Source: Shewanella sp. NFH-SH190041
GTDB lineage: Bacteria; Pseudomonadota; Gammaproteobacteria; Enterobacterales; Shewanellaceae
Direction: 5' to 3'
Assembly (NCBI RefSeq): GCF_024363255.1
Contig: NZ_AP026070.1
Span: forward strand, 1,116,001-1,180,000
Length of the DNA stretch: 64,000 nt
The notes beneath the pieces were generated by a model. The model saw only the letters and a program-made list of their open reading frames with translations. It ran no database searches and was not told the origin of the DNA. This document shows, piece by piece, positions 28,137 to 37,602 of the stretch. The position numbers and the translations under genes are program-made. Positions within the stretch are counted from its first letter, which is position 1. Every line of letters begins with the position of its first letter.

Positions 28137-29351
28137 TTACTCCTGTGGCTCAGCGGCGGCCAGATGGCCTGAAGGCTGGATCGGGGCATCTTGCATGCCG
28201 GAATGGTCCTTTTCGCCGACAATGGCCACTTGTTGGCCATTATTGAGATTGGTCGAGGTGGTATAGGAGATCCGCTCCCCCGGGCGAATGCTGTCCTGAA
28301 TATAGATATGCTCCATATCGGTACGCACCACATTGACGGGGCGGATTTCAATGCGGTTATCTGCTGTCACTAACATGACTTTGCCGTTGCGGACTAAGTG
28401 GCGTGGAAGTTTGACGATATTTTCCAATGTCTTGCCACGGATAACGGCATTAACAAAGGTACCGAATTTCAGCGGTAATCCTTGGGCGGCATCTGGCTGT
28501 CTGCGGTAGGGGTCGTGGATTTGTGCAACCAGATAGACCATGCGGTTATCGGGGTCGATAACCCCTTCACTGCGGATAATCTGGCCGTCCCAACTGACTT
28601 TTTGGCCTGCCAGATCTGTACTTAATGCCACTCGGGTATCAGGTCGCTCAAGGGATTCGAGATAGGCGAGATCGCCATTGGCAATAGGCAAGCGGATTTC
28701 AGCTGTATCGGTACTGTAAAGCTCGCCCAGTTGAGTGCCTAACGTGACATATTGCCCCAGATCCGCATTGCGCGTGCGCACTAAACCATCAAATGGGGCG
28801 CGGATCACTGTCCGTTGTAGATTGCGCTTAGCTCTATCCAGTGCCGCTTCGGCATATGCAACATTGGCCTGTTCTTTCTGAAGTTGGGGTTTGCGCAAGC
28901 CCAACTGTGGGGCAACACCGCTATCGAAATCGCGAAATTCAATTTTAGCCACTTCACCCCGGGCGATCTCTTCTTCCAGCGCGGCCCTGGCTTGGGCTAG
29001 ATTCGCCTCTGCTTGGGCTAAATCCGCCTGATAATCAGAGGGCTCTATCATGGCCAGTTGTTGGCCTTTGACCACCATACCGCCGGTGACAAACTCTGGC
29101 GCTATGGTCAGAATACGCCCGTTAACTTCAGCCACCAGTTGGGTTTTATGTTTGGGGTTGACCACACCATATGAGGGCAGATCTAAGGAGACCTTTGCAG
29201 GAATTGCCTCTCGGGCATCCACCAGTGACAGCGGTTGAGCATCGGGCTTTTTTTCCGGCTGTTTTTTTGTGGCCATCAGCGCGGCGGCTAGCACAATAAA
29301 CAGCAGGATAATAAGCAGCGGAGACAATCTCCTGAGTAGCGTTTTTAGCAT
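28137..29351 (-). CDS. RND efflux periplasmic adaptor (membrane fusion protein)
   Basis: 404 residues. An N-terminal membrane anchor (LLIILLFIVLAAALMA, about 12-28) is followed by the adaptor architecture: lipoyl-like half motif (VVNPKHKTQLVAEVNGRILTI...VVKGQQLAMIEPSDY), an alpha-helical hairpin (about 110-180, AQAEANLAQARAALEEE), the second lipoyl half (RNLQRTVIRAPFDGLVRTRNADLGQYV), and beta-barrel and membrane-proximal domains. It links the RND trimer to the outer-membrane channel. The stop is 2 bp from the next start, so the two are translated together. Confidence 0.93.
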   Translation of the reverse strand: MLKTLLRRLSPLLIILLFIVLAAALMATKKQPEKKPDAQPLSLVDAREAIPAKVSLDLPSYGVVNPKHKTQLVAEVNGRILTIAPEFVTGGMVVKGQQLAMIEPSDYQADLAQAEANLAQARAALEEEIARGEVAKIEFRDFDSGVAPQLGLRKPQLQKEQANVAYAEAALDRAKRNLQRTVIRAPFDGLVRTRNADLGQYVTLGTQLGELYSTDTAEIRLPIANGDLAYLESLERPDTRVALSTDLAGQKVSWDGQIIRSEGVIDPDNRMVYLVAQIHDPYRRQPDAAQGLPLKFGTFVNAVIRGKTLENIVKLPRHLVRNGKVMLVTADNRIEIRPVNVVRTDMEHIYIQDSIRPGERISYTTSTNLNNGQQVAIVGEKDHSGMQDAPIQPSGHLAAAEPQE

Positions 29352-29508
29352 AACGGTCGCGGATCCATGCGCAGCAAATAAGGTAATGCTGTTTACGTTA
29401 GCAGAGGTACAGGCGGTGATGAATCATTTGTTGTAAACAAAATGTTTCTGCTCCGGCCTTGATAGGCGATAGCTGGCAATATCAGTTAAAAGGTTGATGA
29501 GGATAATA

Positions 29509-29548
29509 AAACAGGCTGCACCAATATTATTGAGCAGCCTGTTATTTA
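29509..29548 (-). terminator. Terminator after srmB
   Basis: A 10-bp stem, AACAGGCTGC/GCAGCCTGTT, with a 14-base loop is followed on the minus strand by TTATTATCC. It lies 30-65 bases past the srmB stop. Confidence 0.75.
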
Positions 29549-29573
29549 TTGATCATTTCTCAGTGAGTAAGGA

Positions 29574-30803
29574 TTATTTTTTGGCGTTCTTTTTCGCGCG
29601 TTTTACTGCCGCTTTGGCTTTTGCCTTAGGCTTTTTCTTGGTCGGTACTTTAGCTTCTTTATGCTTAGGGCGCAGACCTTCAATTACCCGGCGCTTGAGT
29701 GGCTGCTCAATGTAACGCTCAATCTTACCGAGAATACGCATATCATGGGCTTCGACCAGTGAAATTGCCGTGCCTTTATTGCCGGCGCGGCCGGTGCGAC
29801 CAATTCGGTGCACATAGACATCCGCCGAGTGTGGCATATCAAAGTTGATCACATGGCTGATATCGTCGATATCAATACCACGGGCTGCTACGTCGGTGGC
29901 CAGCAGAACTTTTACTTCCCCTTTGGTAAAGCGCCCCAGTGCCTGGAAGCGACGTTTTTGCTCCATATCGCCGCGCAGGAAGGCTGCGGGGATACCGGCT
30001 TGTTGCAGCACGCCTTCCAGTGAGGCAACGACGTCACGGGTTTTACAAAATACGATGGTGCGGGTGGCATCTTCACGGCTTAACAAGTTACACAGCAGCG
30101 CCAGTTTATGTTCACGGTTATCGGCCAGGTGCACCCACTGATGGATTTTGGCTTTTTCGCTGCGCGGCAGTTCTTCTGCTTCTACCCGAATTGGGTCGGT
30201 CAGCAGTTCGCTGGCAAATTTTTTCACCCCATAGCCTTCCAGGGTGGCTGAAAACAGCATGTTCTGTTTGCGGCCCTGGGCTTCGATGGCCAGTGTTTGT
30301 ACCACTTGGCTAAAGCCCATATCCAGCATGCGGTCAGCTTCATCGATAATCAGCACTTCGACTGCGGTAGCATCGAATTTCTTTTTATCCAGGTATTCCA
30401 CCAAGCGGCCCGGCGTTGCAACCAGCAGATCGATATTTCCAGCTAATGCTTCTTCTTGCGGGGCGTAAGGTACACCACCGGTAATAATGCCAATATCTAG
30501 CTCAAGTCCGGTGGCCAAATGGCAGGCATAACGGTGGATCTGACTGGCCAGCTCTCGAGTCGGGGTCAGGATCAGTACCCGAGCTTGACCCGGATGACGG
30601 CGTGGAAAGTCAATCAGGTGCTGCAGCGCAGGCAGCAGGAAGCTGGCGGTCTTACCTGTGCCAGTCGGTGCACTGGCCAAAATATCCCGCTGCTCTAATG
30701 CCATTGGCAGAGTCTGTTTCTGAATGGTGGTTGGGGTGGTGTGCCCCATGGCTTTTAATGACTCCAGCAGGCTGTGGTCAAGGTCGAAATCTTCAAATTG
30801 CAT
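29574..30803 (-). CDS. srmB: DEAD-box ATP-dependent RNA helicase SrmB
   Basis: 409 residues from the ATG at 30803, preceded by AAGAGA; an in-frame ATG at 30812 sits too close to that site. All helicase motifs are present: Q motif (PTTIQKQTLP), ASAPTGTGKT (I), PTRELA (Ia), IIDEADRMLDMGF (II, DEAD), FSATLE (III), VFCKTRD (IV), ATDVAARGIDIDDISHVINFD (V) and HRIGRTGRAGNKG (VI). The C-terminus is Lys/Ala-rich (KKKPKAKAKAAVKRAKKNAKK region), as in SrmB, which assists 50S ribosome assembly. Next to trmN6 as in other gammaproteobacteria. Confidence 0.93.
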   Translation of the reverse strand: MQFEDFDLDHSLLESLKAMGHTTPTTIQKQTLPMALEQRDILASAPTGTGKTASFLLPALQHLIDFPRRHPGQARVLILTPTRELASQIHRYACHLATGLELDIGIITGGVPYAPQEEALAGNIDLLVATPGRLVEYLDKKKFDATAVEVLIIDEADRMLDMGFSQVVQTLAIEAQGRKQNMLFSATLEGYGVKKFASELLTDPIRVEAEELPRSEKAKIHQWVHLADNREHKLALLCNLLSREDATRTIVFCKTRDVVASLEGVLQQAGIPAAFLRGDMEQKRRFQALGRFTKGEVKVLLATDVAARGIDIDDISHVINFDMPHSADVYVHRIGRTGRAGNKGTAISLVEAHDMRILGKIERYIEQPLKRRVIEGLRPKHKEAKVPTKKKPKAKAKAAVKRAKKNAKK

Positions 30804-30891
30804 CTGCAGCATCTCTTAATTTAACGGGCGCCATTATATCGGCTGTTGGTGTGAACACCAATGAAGTCGGCAAATTGTGCCATTTCAGTGC

Positions 30892-31599
30892 TCAGAGGTT
30901 GAGGTAGAAATCCCGGGTCAGGGAGATCATTTGTTCGCTGTATTGGTTATTTCGCTCGCGGATCACCAATTGTTCTGTCTGACATTCGGGTATGGGCTGG
31001 CGCCCCAACAGCAGTAATACCCGATTAGCCGCTTTTCCTTGTACTGATATCAATTCGCACCGGCGGATTAGGTGCAAATTTGGCTGAGTTGTCAGTGCGC
31101 TGCGAAAGGCGCTGAGACTTTGAGTCGGCAGGATCAGGCTGGCTTGACCTTTGTTGCTAAGTAGACGGCTGATGGCCTCAAGTAGCTCAGTAAACCCCAG
31201 TGTATCAGTATGACGTGCCATTGCCCGGCCAGTTTTGACCGATTTAGGGCCGGTTTCAAAATAGGGCGGATTACAGATGATGTGATCCGCTAAGGCATTA
31301 TGCGGCAAAACAAATTGCTGTATTGCTTGATGATGTAATTGCAGCCTAGCAGCCCAAGGGGAGGCGGCAAAGTTGGCTTGGCAAGCTTTCGCGGCAGTGT
31401 CATCAATTTCAATGGCGCTGATATGAGCTTGGCTCCGCTGGGCGGCCATCAGACTGAGCAGTCCGCTACCTGCACCAATGTCAAGAATTGTGCCGGCATC
31501 AGTGAGCGGCGCCCATGCTCCGAGTATCACGCCGTCTGTGCTGACCGGCATGCCGCAGCCAAAATCCTCAATATGAAATTGTTTGAATGTAAACGCCAT
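30892..31599 (-). CDS. trmN6: tRNA1(Val) adenine-37 N6-methyltransferase
   Basis: 235 residues from ATG 31599 ([17 protein letters not shown]); an earlier ATG at 31641 is less likely. It is a class I SAM-dependent methyltransferase: [21 protein letters not shown] at the N-terminus, SAM motif [18 protein letters not shown] (about 39), AIEID, and the catalytic NPPY in [11 protein letters not shown], typical of amino-group methylases. The arrangement and length match YfiC/TrmN6, which modifies A37 of tRNA1Val. It lies 89 bp upstream of srmB on the same strand. Confidence 0.92.
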   Translation of the reverse strand: MAFTFKQFHIEDFGCGMPVSTDGVILGAWAPLTDAGTILDIGAGSGLLSLMAAQRSQAHISAIEIDDTAAKACQANFAASPWAARLQLHHQAIQQFVLPHNALADHIICNPPYFETGPKSVKTGRAMARHTDTLGFTELLEAISRLLSNKGQASLILPTQSLSAFRSALTTQPNLHLIRRCELISVQGKAANRVLLLLGRQPIPECQTEQLVIRERNNQYSEQMISLTRDFYLNL

Positions 31600-32076
31600 T
31601 ACTGCCGCCGCTGAAAAATGAACGGCGGATTTTAGCCACATGTGCCAATAAGTACCAGTCTATTTTCTGTCACATAGTGAACTTAAGTGTTGGAGGTAAG
31701 TGATTTCCAGTGGGAAGGCATAAAATATCTATTAAATGTTATCAGTGTTTTTATTTTGATTTTATTTGGTTGCGTAAAAAATGTATCTTTCGAAATATCA
31801 GGTGCAATGCTTGTGTTGTTAGGTTTGTTTTGATAAATGTGACCCGGTTGGAAATCGTTTTAAGTACGCTTTTTCGACTAGCAGGAAGCGAATTATGGGG
31901 TTGGACGGCATATTTTGATTTTTAAAATGTAAATTTGCGCAAAAACTCTCCGAGGATGGTCTGAAATTAAGTGTAATTTGGTGTAATTATAAGTTTACAG
32001 TCAGTTGTTTAACTGGCTAGATGGCTGGTCAATGTGATGCCAATCACTTAAGTTTGTTAAAAATCAAAATAATAAA
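31600..32076. other. Intergenic region before brnQ
   Basis: There are 477 bases with no convincing gene. AT-rich stretches run at 31720-32000. A 71-codon frame at 31710-31925 has no ribosome site or protein-like composition. Some short GTGTAAT repeats lie around 31970-31990 before brnQ. I identified no specific regulator site. Confidence 0.5.
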
Positions 32077-33420
32077 ATGGGGATAATTGTGCAGAATAAG
32101 CAGATGACAATTGGAGATACGGTTGGCCTTGGGTTTATGACCTTTGCCTTCTTTTTAGGGGCAGGGAACCTGATTTTCCCTCCTTTCGCCGGTAACCTTG
32201 CTGGCGACAATATGCTACCGGCCATGATTGGCTTTTTGTTGACAGCGGTAGGAATGCCATTAATAGGTTTAATTGCGGTGGCCAAGTCCAATGGCAAAGT
32301 GATGGGACTACTGCCTGCCGCTGTTGCCACTGTACTGGCGGTGGTAATTTATCTGATTATCGGCCCGGTATTTGCCGCCCCGCGTACTGGCCTAGTGGCT
32401 TACGAAATTGGCGCTAAGCCATTTATTACCCATGTTGATGCTGTGATTCAATTGGGCAGCTTGTCGCTAAACCTGCCACAGCTTATTTATACCTTTGGTT
32501 TTTTTGTTATCACCATGCTGGTGTCACTCTATCCGGGAAAGTTGCTCGACAGTGTTGGTAAGGTATTGACGCCCGTATTGATTTTCCTGCTGGTGGGATT
32601 AGCCGTATCAGTGTTTATTTTACCGGGCGCTGAGATTGGTGCGCCTCAGGGAGAGTATGCCCAATATCCATTGAGCAAAGGGATTATGGAAGGCTATAAC
32701 ACCATGGATACCTTAGCATCACTGATTTTCGGTATGTTGATCATCGATATTTTGCGTAAAAAAGGTATTACTGAACCTAAGTTGCAGACCCGTTATTTGG
32801 TGCGCGCCGCCCTGATTGCTGCCGGTGGCTTAGCCTTTGTGTATTTGTCACTGTTTTACTTGGGGGCAACGGCCGGCGATATAGCCAAAGGGGTGGATAA
32901 TGGTGGTGAATTACTAACCCGTTATGTCACTGCTGAATTTGGGCCAGTTGGCGTAGTGCTGTTGGCCAGTGTAGTGACATTAGCCTGTTTGACGACGGCG
33001 GTTGGTCTGGTCAGTGCTTGCTCTGAATACTTCAATGAACTGTTGCCGAAAATCAGTTACCGTACTTGGGTGGTCTCGCTGAGCTTGGTGTGTGCCGTTG
33101 TTGCTAACGTAGGATTGAGTCAGCTTATCCAGATCAGCATTCCGGTATTGGTGACCATTTATCCGGTTGCCATTGCTTTGGTACTGGTCACTTTCCTTAC
33201 CAGCTTGTTTGCTCGCCCAGCATTGTCACACCGTGTAGTGTTGAGTGTTGCCTTAGTATTTGGGGTGATTGATGGCTTGAAAGCGGCTGGCGTCAATATG
33301 TCTGCATTTGATTTTCTGCCACTGCATGCCGAAGGAATGGCGTGGGTATTGCCAACAGTGATCACCGTGGTGGTCTGTTTGTTAGTGAAAAAGGGCCCGC
33401 AGCAGCCACAGTCAGCCTGA
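32077..33420 (+). CDS. brnQ: Branched-chain amino acid:cation symporter BrnQ
   Basis: 447 residues, inner-membrane importer of leucine, isoleucine and valine with Na or H (LIVCS family). Signature FMTFAFFLGAGNLIFPPFAG at about 22-41 and GVVLLASVVTLACLTTAVGL...CSEYFNELLP near 300-325; about 12 membrane segments. The ATG at 32077 has no clear ribosome site; a GTG at 32089 preceded by GGGGA is a reasonable alternative, giving an N-terminus closer to E. coli BrnQ. Single gene, ended by a strong terminator. Confidence 0.94.
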   Translation: MGIIVQNKQMTIGDTVGLGFMTFAFFLGAGNLIFPPFAGNLAGDNMLPAMIGFLLTAVGMPLIGLIAVAKSNGKVMGLLPAAVATVLAVVIYLIIGPVFAAPRTGLVAYEIGAKPFITHVDAVIQLGSLSLNLPQLIYTFGFFVITMLVSLYPGKLLDSVGKVLTPVLIFLLVGLAVSVFILPGAEIGAPQGEYAQYPLSKGIMEGYNTMDTLASLIFGMLIIDILRKKGITEPKLQTRYLVRAALIAAGGLAFVYLSLFYLGATAGDIAKGVDNGGELLTRYVTAEFGPVGVVLLASVVTLACLTTAVGLVSACSEYFNELLPKISYRTWVVSLSLVCAVVANVGLSQLIQISIPVLVTIYPVAIALVLVTFLTSLFARPALSHRVVLSVALVFGVIDGLKAAGVNMSAFDFLPLHAEGMAWVLPTVITVVVCLLVKKGPQQPQSA

Positions 33421-33454
33421 TTGTTCTGGTATTTTTGAGCTTAACAGAGATAAT

Positions 33455-33482
33455 AAAAACGGCGCACAGAGCGCCGTTTTTA
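33455..33482. terminator. Rho-independent terminator after brnQ
   Basis: An AAAAACGGCGC/GCGCCGTTTTT stem with a 5-base loop. Strong, and symmetric enough to work in both directions. Confidence 0.9.
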
Positions 33483-33511
33483 TTTGCAACCATATCAAAT
33501 GGATAGTTCCC

Positions 33512-34471
33512 GTGGCACAAAATAATGCACTGAGCCAGAAAACCGCAGCTTTGGTCGAGCAGGCCGATACAGGCTTAACTCAGGCAGGCCTGATGCTGAT
33601 TGATGGCTTTTTAGATGAACTCTGGTCTACCAGCGGACTGAGTGATAACACCTTATCTGCATATCGTTCGGATCTGCGTTATCTGACGCTGTTTTTGGCC
33701 AGTCATCAAACCCCCTTAGCTAAGGCGCTAAAAGCTGATGTGCGTGCGTATTTAGAGTGGCGTCAGCAGGCCGGTTTTGCCAAATCCAGTAGCGCCAGAG
33801 TATTGAGTGCACTAAAGCGTTTTTATGGTTATTTGTTGGCAAAATCCCTGATTAATCATGATCCTTGTGCTGAGCTTAAATCGGTTAAAGTGGGGCAGAG
33901 GCTTCCGGAGACCCTATCCGAGCATGATGTGGAGCGATTACTGGCCGAGCCGGATACCGAAGATACGCTGGAGTGTCGCGATCAGGCCATGTTAGAGCTC
34001 CTGTATGCCACCGGGCTGCGGGTGACTGAACTGGTGCGTTTAACCATGGATCAGATCAGTTTGCGCCAAGGGGTTGTGCGGGTTGTTGGGAAAGGGGGAA
34101 AAGAGCGCTTAGTACCTATGGGCGAAGTCGCTATGGCGGCGTTAGCGCGGTATTTATCCCATGCCCGTACATTACTGTTGGGGGCATCTCAGAGTGATAT
34201 TGTGTTTCCCTCTAGCCGGGGGCAGATGATGACCCGGCAGACTTTTTGGCATCGAATCAAGCTCTATGCCCGCCGGGCTAATGTTCACCCTGAGTTATCT
34301 CCGCATACATTGCGGCACGCATTTGCCACCCATTTACTTAATCATGGGGCGGACTTACGTGTGGTTCAGTTGTTGCTGGGCCATAGTTCACTCTCAACCA
34401 CGCAGATTTATACCCATGTGGCAAAACTGCGGTTGGCTCAGTTACATCAAGCGCACCATCCCCGCGGCTAA
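33512..34471 (+). CDS. xerD: Site-specific tyrosine recombinase XerD
   Basis: 319 residues from a GTG start. With XerC it resolves chromosome dimers at dif. The catalytic set is present: Arg in YATGLRVTELVRLT, Lys in VVGKGGKERLVP, HxxR in SPHTLRHAFATHLLNHGADLRVVQLLLGHSSLSTTQIYTH with the nucleophile Tyr in the last motif. The N-terminal SAM-like domain (LSDNTLSAYRSDLRYLTLFL) matches XerD better than XerC. The N-terminal extension of about 20 residues over E. coli is unusual. It is next to dsbC and recJ as in other gammaproteobacteria. Confidence 0.96.
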   Translation: MAQNNALSQKTAALVEQADTGLTQAGLMLIDGFLDELWSTSGLSDNTLSAYRSDLRYLTLFLASHQTPLAKALKADVRAYLEWRQQAGFAKSSSARVLSALKRFYGYLLAKSLINHDPCAELKSVKVGQRLPETLSEHDVERLLAEPDTEDTLECRDQAMLELLYATGLRVTELVRLTMDQISLRQGVVRVVGKGGKERLVPMGEVAMAALARYLSHARTLLLGASQSDIVFPSSRGQMMTRQTFWHRIKLYARRANVHPELSPHTLRHAFATHLLNHGADLRVVQLLLGHSSLSTTQIYTHVAKLRLAQLHQAHHPRG

Positions 34472-34603
34472 AAGGTAAATTTTTTTACGCTTTAGCCGAT
34501 ACACATTCTCACAGGGGGCAGGTTGCTTTTCTGTTGATCTGCCTGTAACTTTTCTGCCCCATGTGGGTCTTATATAACGACCCTGACAGAGAAAGGACAA
34601 TAC

Positions 34604-35329
34604 ATGACATTTACCCGTGCGATTTCATTAACTGCCGCTTTGATGCTCAGCCCTATGTTGGTGAAGGCTGCAGAGCTTCCCAATGCCGCGGCCATTAAAC
34701 AAAAGCTCAGTGATAACCTCGGGCTTGAAGTGGTTGAAGTGCAAAAGGCGCCACTTGATGGGCTGTATCAGGCCATTACTGACCGTGGGGTGATTTATGT
34801 CAGCAAAGATGGCTCAAAGCTGTTTCACGGTAATATCTATGATATGGACCAGGGAATGACCAACCTGACTGAAGCGGCATTGGCCGGTCCACGCAAAGAG
34901 ATGATCAAGCCTTTTGAAAAAGACATGATCGTTTATAAAGCGAAAAATCAAAAACATGTGGTGACAATCTTTACTGATGTGTCCTGTGGTTATTGCCGTA
35001 AGCTGCATAACCAGATGGACCAATATAATGATTTAGGCATTACTGTGCGTTATCTGGCATTCCCGCGCCAGGGAGTGCCATCGGCTAATGCTGATGATAT
35101 GCGCTCAATCTGGTGTGCAAAAAATCCACTGCAGGCGATGAATGATGCCCAAAATGGGAAAAGTGTGCCGCTGGTTAAGTGTGATGCCAAGATTGCTGAG
35201 CAGTATAAGCTTGGTGGCACTATCGGGGTTTCTGGCACACCGGCAATTGTACTGGAAGATGGCAGTTTAGTACCTGGTTATCAGCCACCGGCCGATTTGT
35301 TGCGAACCCTTGAATCCCGCGGCGAATAA
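34604..35329 (+). CDS. dsbC: Thiol:disulfide interchange protein DsbC
   Basis: 241 residues with a signal peptide (LTAALMLSPMLVKA, cleavage after VKA). The mature N-terminal dimerisation domain (KQKLSDNLGLEVVEVQKAPLDGLYQA) and the thioredoxin-like domain with active site CGYC (TDVSCGYCRKLHNQ, about 127) and cis-Pro loop (GTPAIVLEDG) are typical. It isomerises wrong disulfides in the periplasm and is kept reduced by DsbD. Placed between xerD and recJ. Confidence 0.96.
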   Translation: MTFTRAISLTAALMLSPMLVKAAELPNAAAIKQKLSDNLGLEVVEVQKAPLDGLYQAITDRGVIYVSKDGSKLFHGNIYDMDQGMTNLTEAALAGPRKEMIKPFEKDMIVYKAKNQKHVVTIFTDVSCGYCRKLHNQMDQYNDLGITVRYLAFPRQGVPSANADDMRSIWCAKNPLQAMNDAQNGKSVPLVKCDAKIAEQYKLGGTIGVSGTPAIVLEDGSLVPGYQPPADLLRTLESRGE

Positions 35330-35354
35330 CACGCTGGACGATATGACCAATCGG

Positions 35355-35385
35355 CAAAAAAGGTGAGCTAGCAGCTCACCTTTTT
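35355..35385 (+). terminator. Terminator after dsbC
   Basis: A 9-10-bp stem, AGGTGAGCT/AGCTCACCT, with a 3-base loop has A and T runs outside. Strong. Confidence 0.9.
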
Positions 35386-35430
35386 GTTATCTTGACGCCA
35401 TCTATTTCTGCTTAAAGGGTTTGAGCTGTT

Positions 35431-37155
35431 TTGATCCAACATATTGTCCGCCGTCCTCATGTGGATGACAGTCACCTTTCTGCGGCGCTGCCGCCGCTAT
35501 TACGCCAACTCTATGCCCGACGTGGGGTTTCCCCTGAAGAATGCCATCTGGAGCTCTCCGCGTTATTGCGGCCTGATGCTATGGCAGGGCTGACTCAGGC
35601 TGCGGTCATTATTGCTGATGCGATGGCCGCAGAGCAGTCCTTGCTGATCGTGGGGGATTTTGATGCCGATGGCGCAACCAGTACTTCAGTTTGCTTGTTG
35701 GCCTTACGAATGATGGGCGCTGGCAAGGTGGATTATCTGATCCCTAACCGGTTTGACTATGGCTATGGTTTGAGCCCGGAAATCGTTGCCGTTGCGGCCA
35801 GTCGCGGCGCCGATGTTTTAATCACCGTGGATAATGGCATTTCATCTATCGACGGGGTTGCCGCTGCCCAAGCCGCTGGCATGAAGGTTGTGGTAACCGA
35901 TCACCATTTACCTGGGCAAGAGTTGCCTAAAGCTGATGCAATCGTCAACCCTAATCAGCCCGGGTGTCACTTCGCCAGTAAGTCCATAGCCGGGGTTGGG
36001 GTAGCATTTTATCTTATGTCGGCGCTGCGGGCTGAATTGCGCCAGCGGGATTGGTTTTCTAAACAGCAGTTGGTGTTACCTAATTTAGCGGAGCTACTGG
36101 ATATTGTGGCATTGGGCACCGTGGCTGATGTAGTGGCACTGGATAGCAATAACCGCATTATGGTTTCAGCAGGGCTGAAACGGGTTCGGGCTGGCCGCTG
36201 CCGCGTGGGGATCACCGCATTGCTGGAAGTTGCTCGCCGCTCGCCTGAGCGGATGGTTGCTGCTGATTTTGGTTTTGCTGTGGGCCCGAGACTTAACGCG
36301 GCCGGACGGCTGGATGAAATGGCTCTGGGGGTAGAAACCCTCTTGTGTGAGGATATCTATCAAGCGCGGCGTATGGCGGCTGAACTTGATGGCCTCAATG
36401 CCGAGCGGCGGGAGCTGGAAAACGGTATGCAGCAAGAAGCCCTGAAGCACTTATCGGCGGTGGCATTAGATGAAGCCAGTTTACCTTGGGGGATTGCGCT
36501 GTTTCAGCAAGATTGGCATCAAGGGGTGATTGGGATTTTGGCTTCGCGCATTAAAGACAGGTATCACCGGCCTGTGATTGCCTTTGCGGATGCCGGAGAT
36601 GGCATGATTAAAGGCTCTGCCCGCTCCATAAAAGGGCTGCATATGCGTGATACGCTGGAGCTTATCAACAGTCGTTATCCCAGCATGATAGTGAAATTTG
36701 GTGGCCATGCCATGGCTGCGGGACTGACTATTGCCGCGCAGCGTTATAGTGAATTTGCCGCGGCATTTGATTCTGCGGTACACGAATTATTAGAGCCTGA
36801 GCAATTGCAGGGGGAAATATTCAGTGATGGTGAGCTGTTGCCGGAGCAGATGACCCTGGAAATTGCCCAGATGTTGCGGGAAGGCGGGCCTTGGGGACAG
36901 GGTTTTGAAGAGCCGGTATTTGATGGCTGTTTTAACCTTATTCAGCAGCGGATTGTGGGAGAAAAACACCTGAAAATGGTGGTGGAGTCTCCCTGTGGCC
37001 GGGTGATGTTGGATGCGATCGCCTTTAATGTGGATCTCAATCAATGGCCTGATGCGTCAGTGAAGCAGGTTCAGTTGGTGTATAAGCTGGATGTTAACGA
37101 GTTTAGGGGAAATCAATCGGTGCAGTTGTTGGTAGAGCAGTTAGCCCCCTGCTGA
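35431..37155 (+). CDS. recJ: Single-stranded-DNA-specific 5'-3' exonuclease RecJ
   Basis: 574 residues from a TTG start (MIQHIVRRPHVDDSHL), with AAGGG upstream. It is a DHH-superfamily nuclease used in recombination and mismatch repair. Motifs: VGDFDADGATSTSV (motif I, metal Asp), VDNGISS (II), VVTDHHLPG (III, DHH), ALGTVADVV (IV, about 227), GPRLNAAGRLDEM (about 287), and the DHHA1 part with KFGGHAMAAGLTI. Length fits RecJ. Confidence 0.96.
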   Translation: MIQHIVRRPHVDDSHLSAALPPLLRQLYARRGVSPEECHLELSALLRPDAMAGLTQAAVIIADAMAAEQSLLIVGDFDADGATSTSVCLLALRMMGAGKVDYLIPNRFDYGYGLSPEIVAVAASRGADVLITVDNGISSIDGVAAAQAAGMKVVVTDHHLPGQELPKADAIVNPNQPGCHFASKSIAGVGVAFYLMSALRAELRQRDWFSKQQLVLPNLAELLDIVALGTVADVVALDSNNRIMVSAGLKRVRAGRCRVGITALLEVARRSPERMVAADFGFAVGPRLNAAGRLDEMALGVETLLCEDIYQARRMAAELDGLNAERRELENGMQQEALKHLSAVALDEASLPWGIALFQQDWHQGVIGILASRIKDRYHRPVIAFADAGDGMIKGSARSIKGLHMRDTLELINSRYPSMIVKFGGHAMAAGLTIAAQRYSEFAAAFDSAVHELLEPEQLQGEIFSDGELLPEQMTLEIAQMLREGGPWGQGFEEPVFDGCFNLIQQRIVGEKHLKMVVESPCGRVMLDAIAFNVDLNQWPDASVKQVQLVYKLDVNEFRGNQSVQLLVEQLAPC

Positions 37156-37337
37156 GCGGATGCCATCTACTTAACACGGGGTAAATGCAGAGATAATTGT
37201 GCAAGCAATGGAACGATTATCCCAGTCTTAATAGACACTAAACAATGCCAGCAATTTGGTCGGTACCTGACCACTCGCAAAATGCATGTCATGGGCTATC
37301 CTTAAAGTTTACACTTTAATTTATAAGGATAATTTTT

Positions 37338-37589
37338 ATGGCGTTGCGGGCATTTTTCAGTTTAGCGCTGGTGCTTGTTTTGTTAGGTATGGCCATCAGT
37401 GCCAGCCGGGGGCTAAATTCTGTGTCCGTTGAGCATTGCTATGACGTGGTTGCCCATAACCAGAAAGTTTTAGGTAATCTGGCACCTGTTTATCCAGCAA
37501 TGATGGCCCGTTGTAAAGTGGCTTCTGATAGTGAACGGGCATGCCAGATGGCTGCGGATAGTCATCTGGCGCTGACACAATGTAGCTGA
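37338..37589 (+). CDS. Small secreted or membrane-anchored protein
   Basis: 83 residues. The ATG is preceded by AAGGATAA, a plausible ribosome site. The N-terminal hydrophobic segment (FFSLALVLVLLGMAISA) is a signal peptide or anchor; the remaining 60 residues contain four Cys (about 34, 59, 68 and 82), which could pair in the periplasm. No family recognised. It has an independent short gene setting between recJ and the LysR gene. Confidence 0.6.
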   Translation: MALRAFFSLALVLVLLGMAISASRGLNSVSVEHCYDVVAHNQKVLGNLAPVYPAMMARCKVASDSERACQMAADSHLALTQCS

Positions 37590-37602
37590 TGGAGGCAGCA
37601 GA

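Noticed and set aside
31710..31925. 71-codon frame upstream of brnQ
   Set aside because: Composition follows random AT-rich DNA and there is no ribosome site.
33512..34471. Tyrosine recombinase as sign of an integrative element
   Set aside because: Sequence and the dsbC-recJ neighbours identify chromosomal XerD; no attachment sites or mobility genes nearby.
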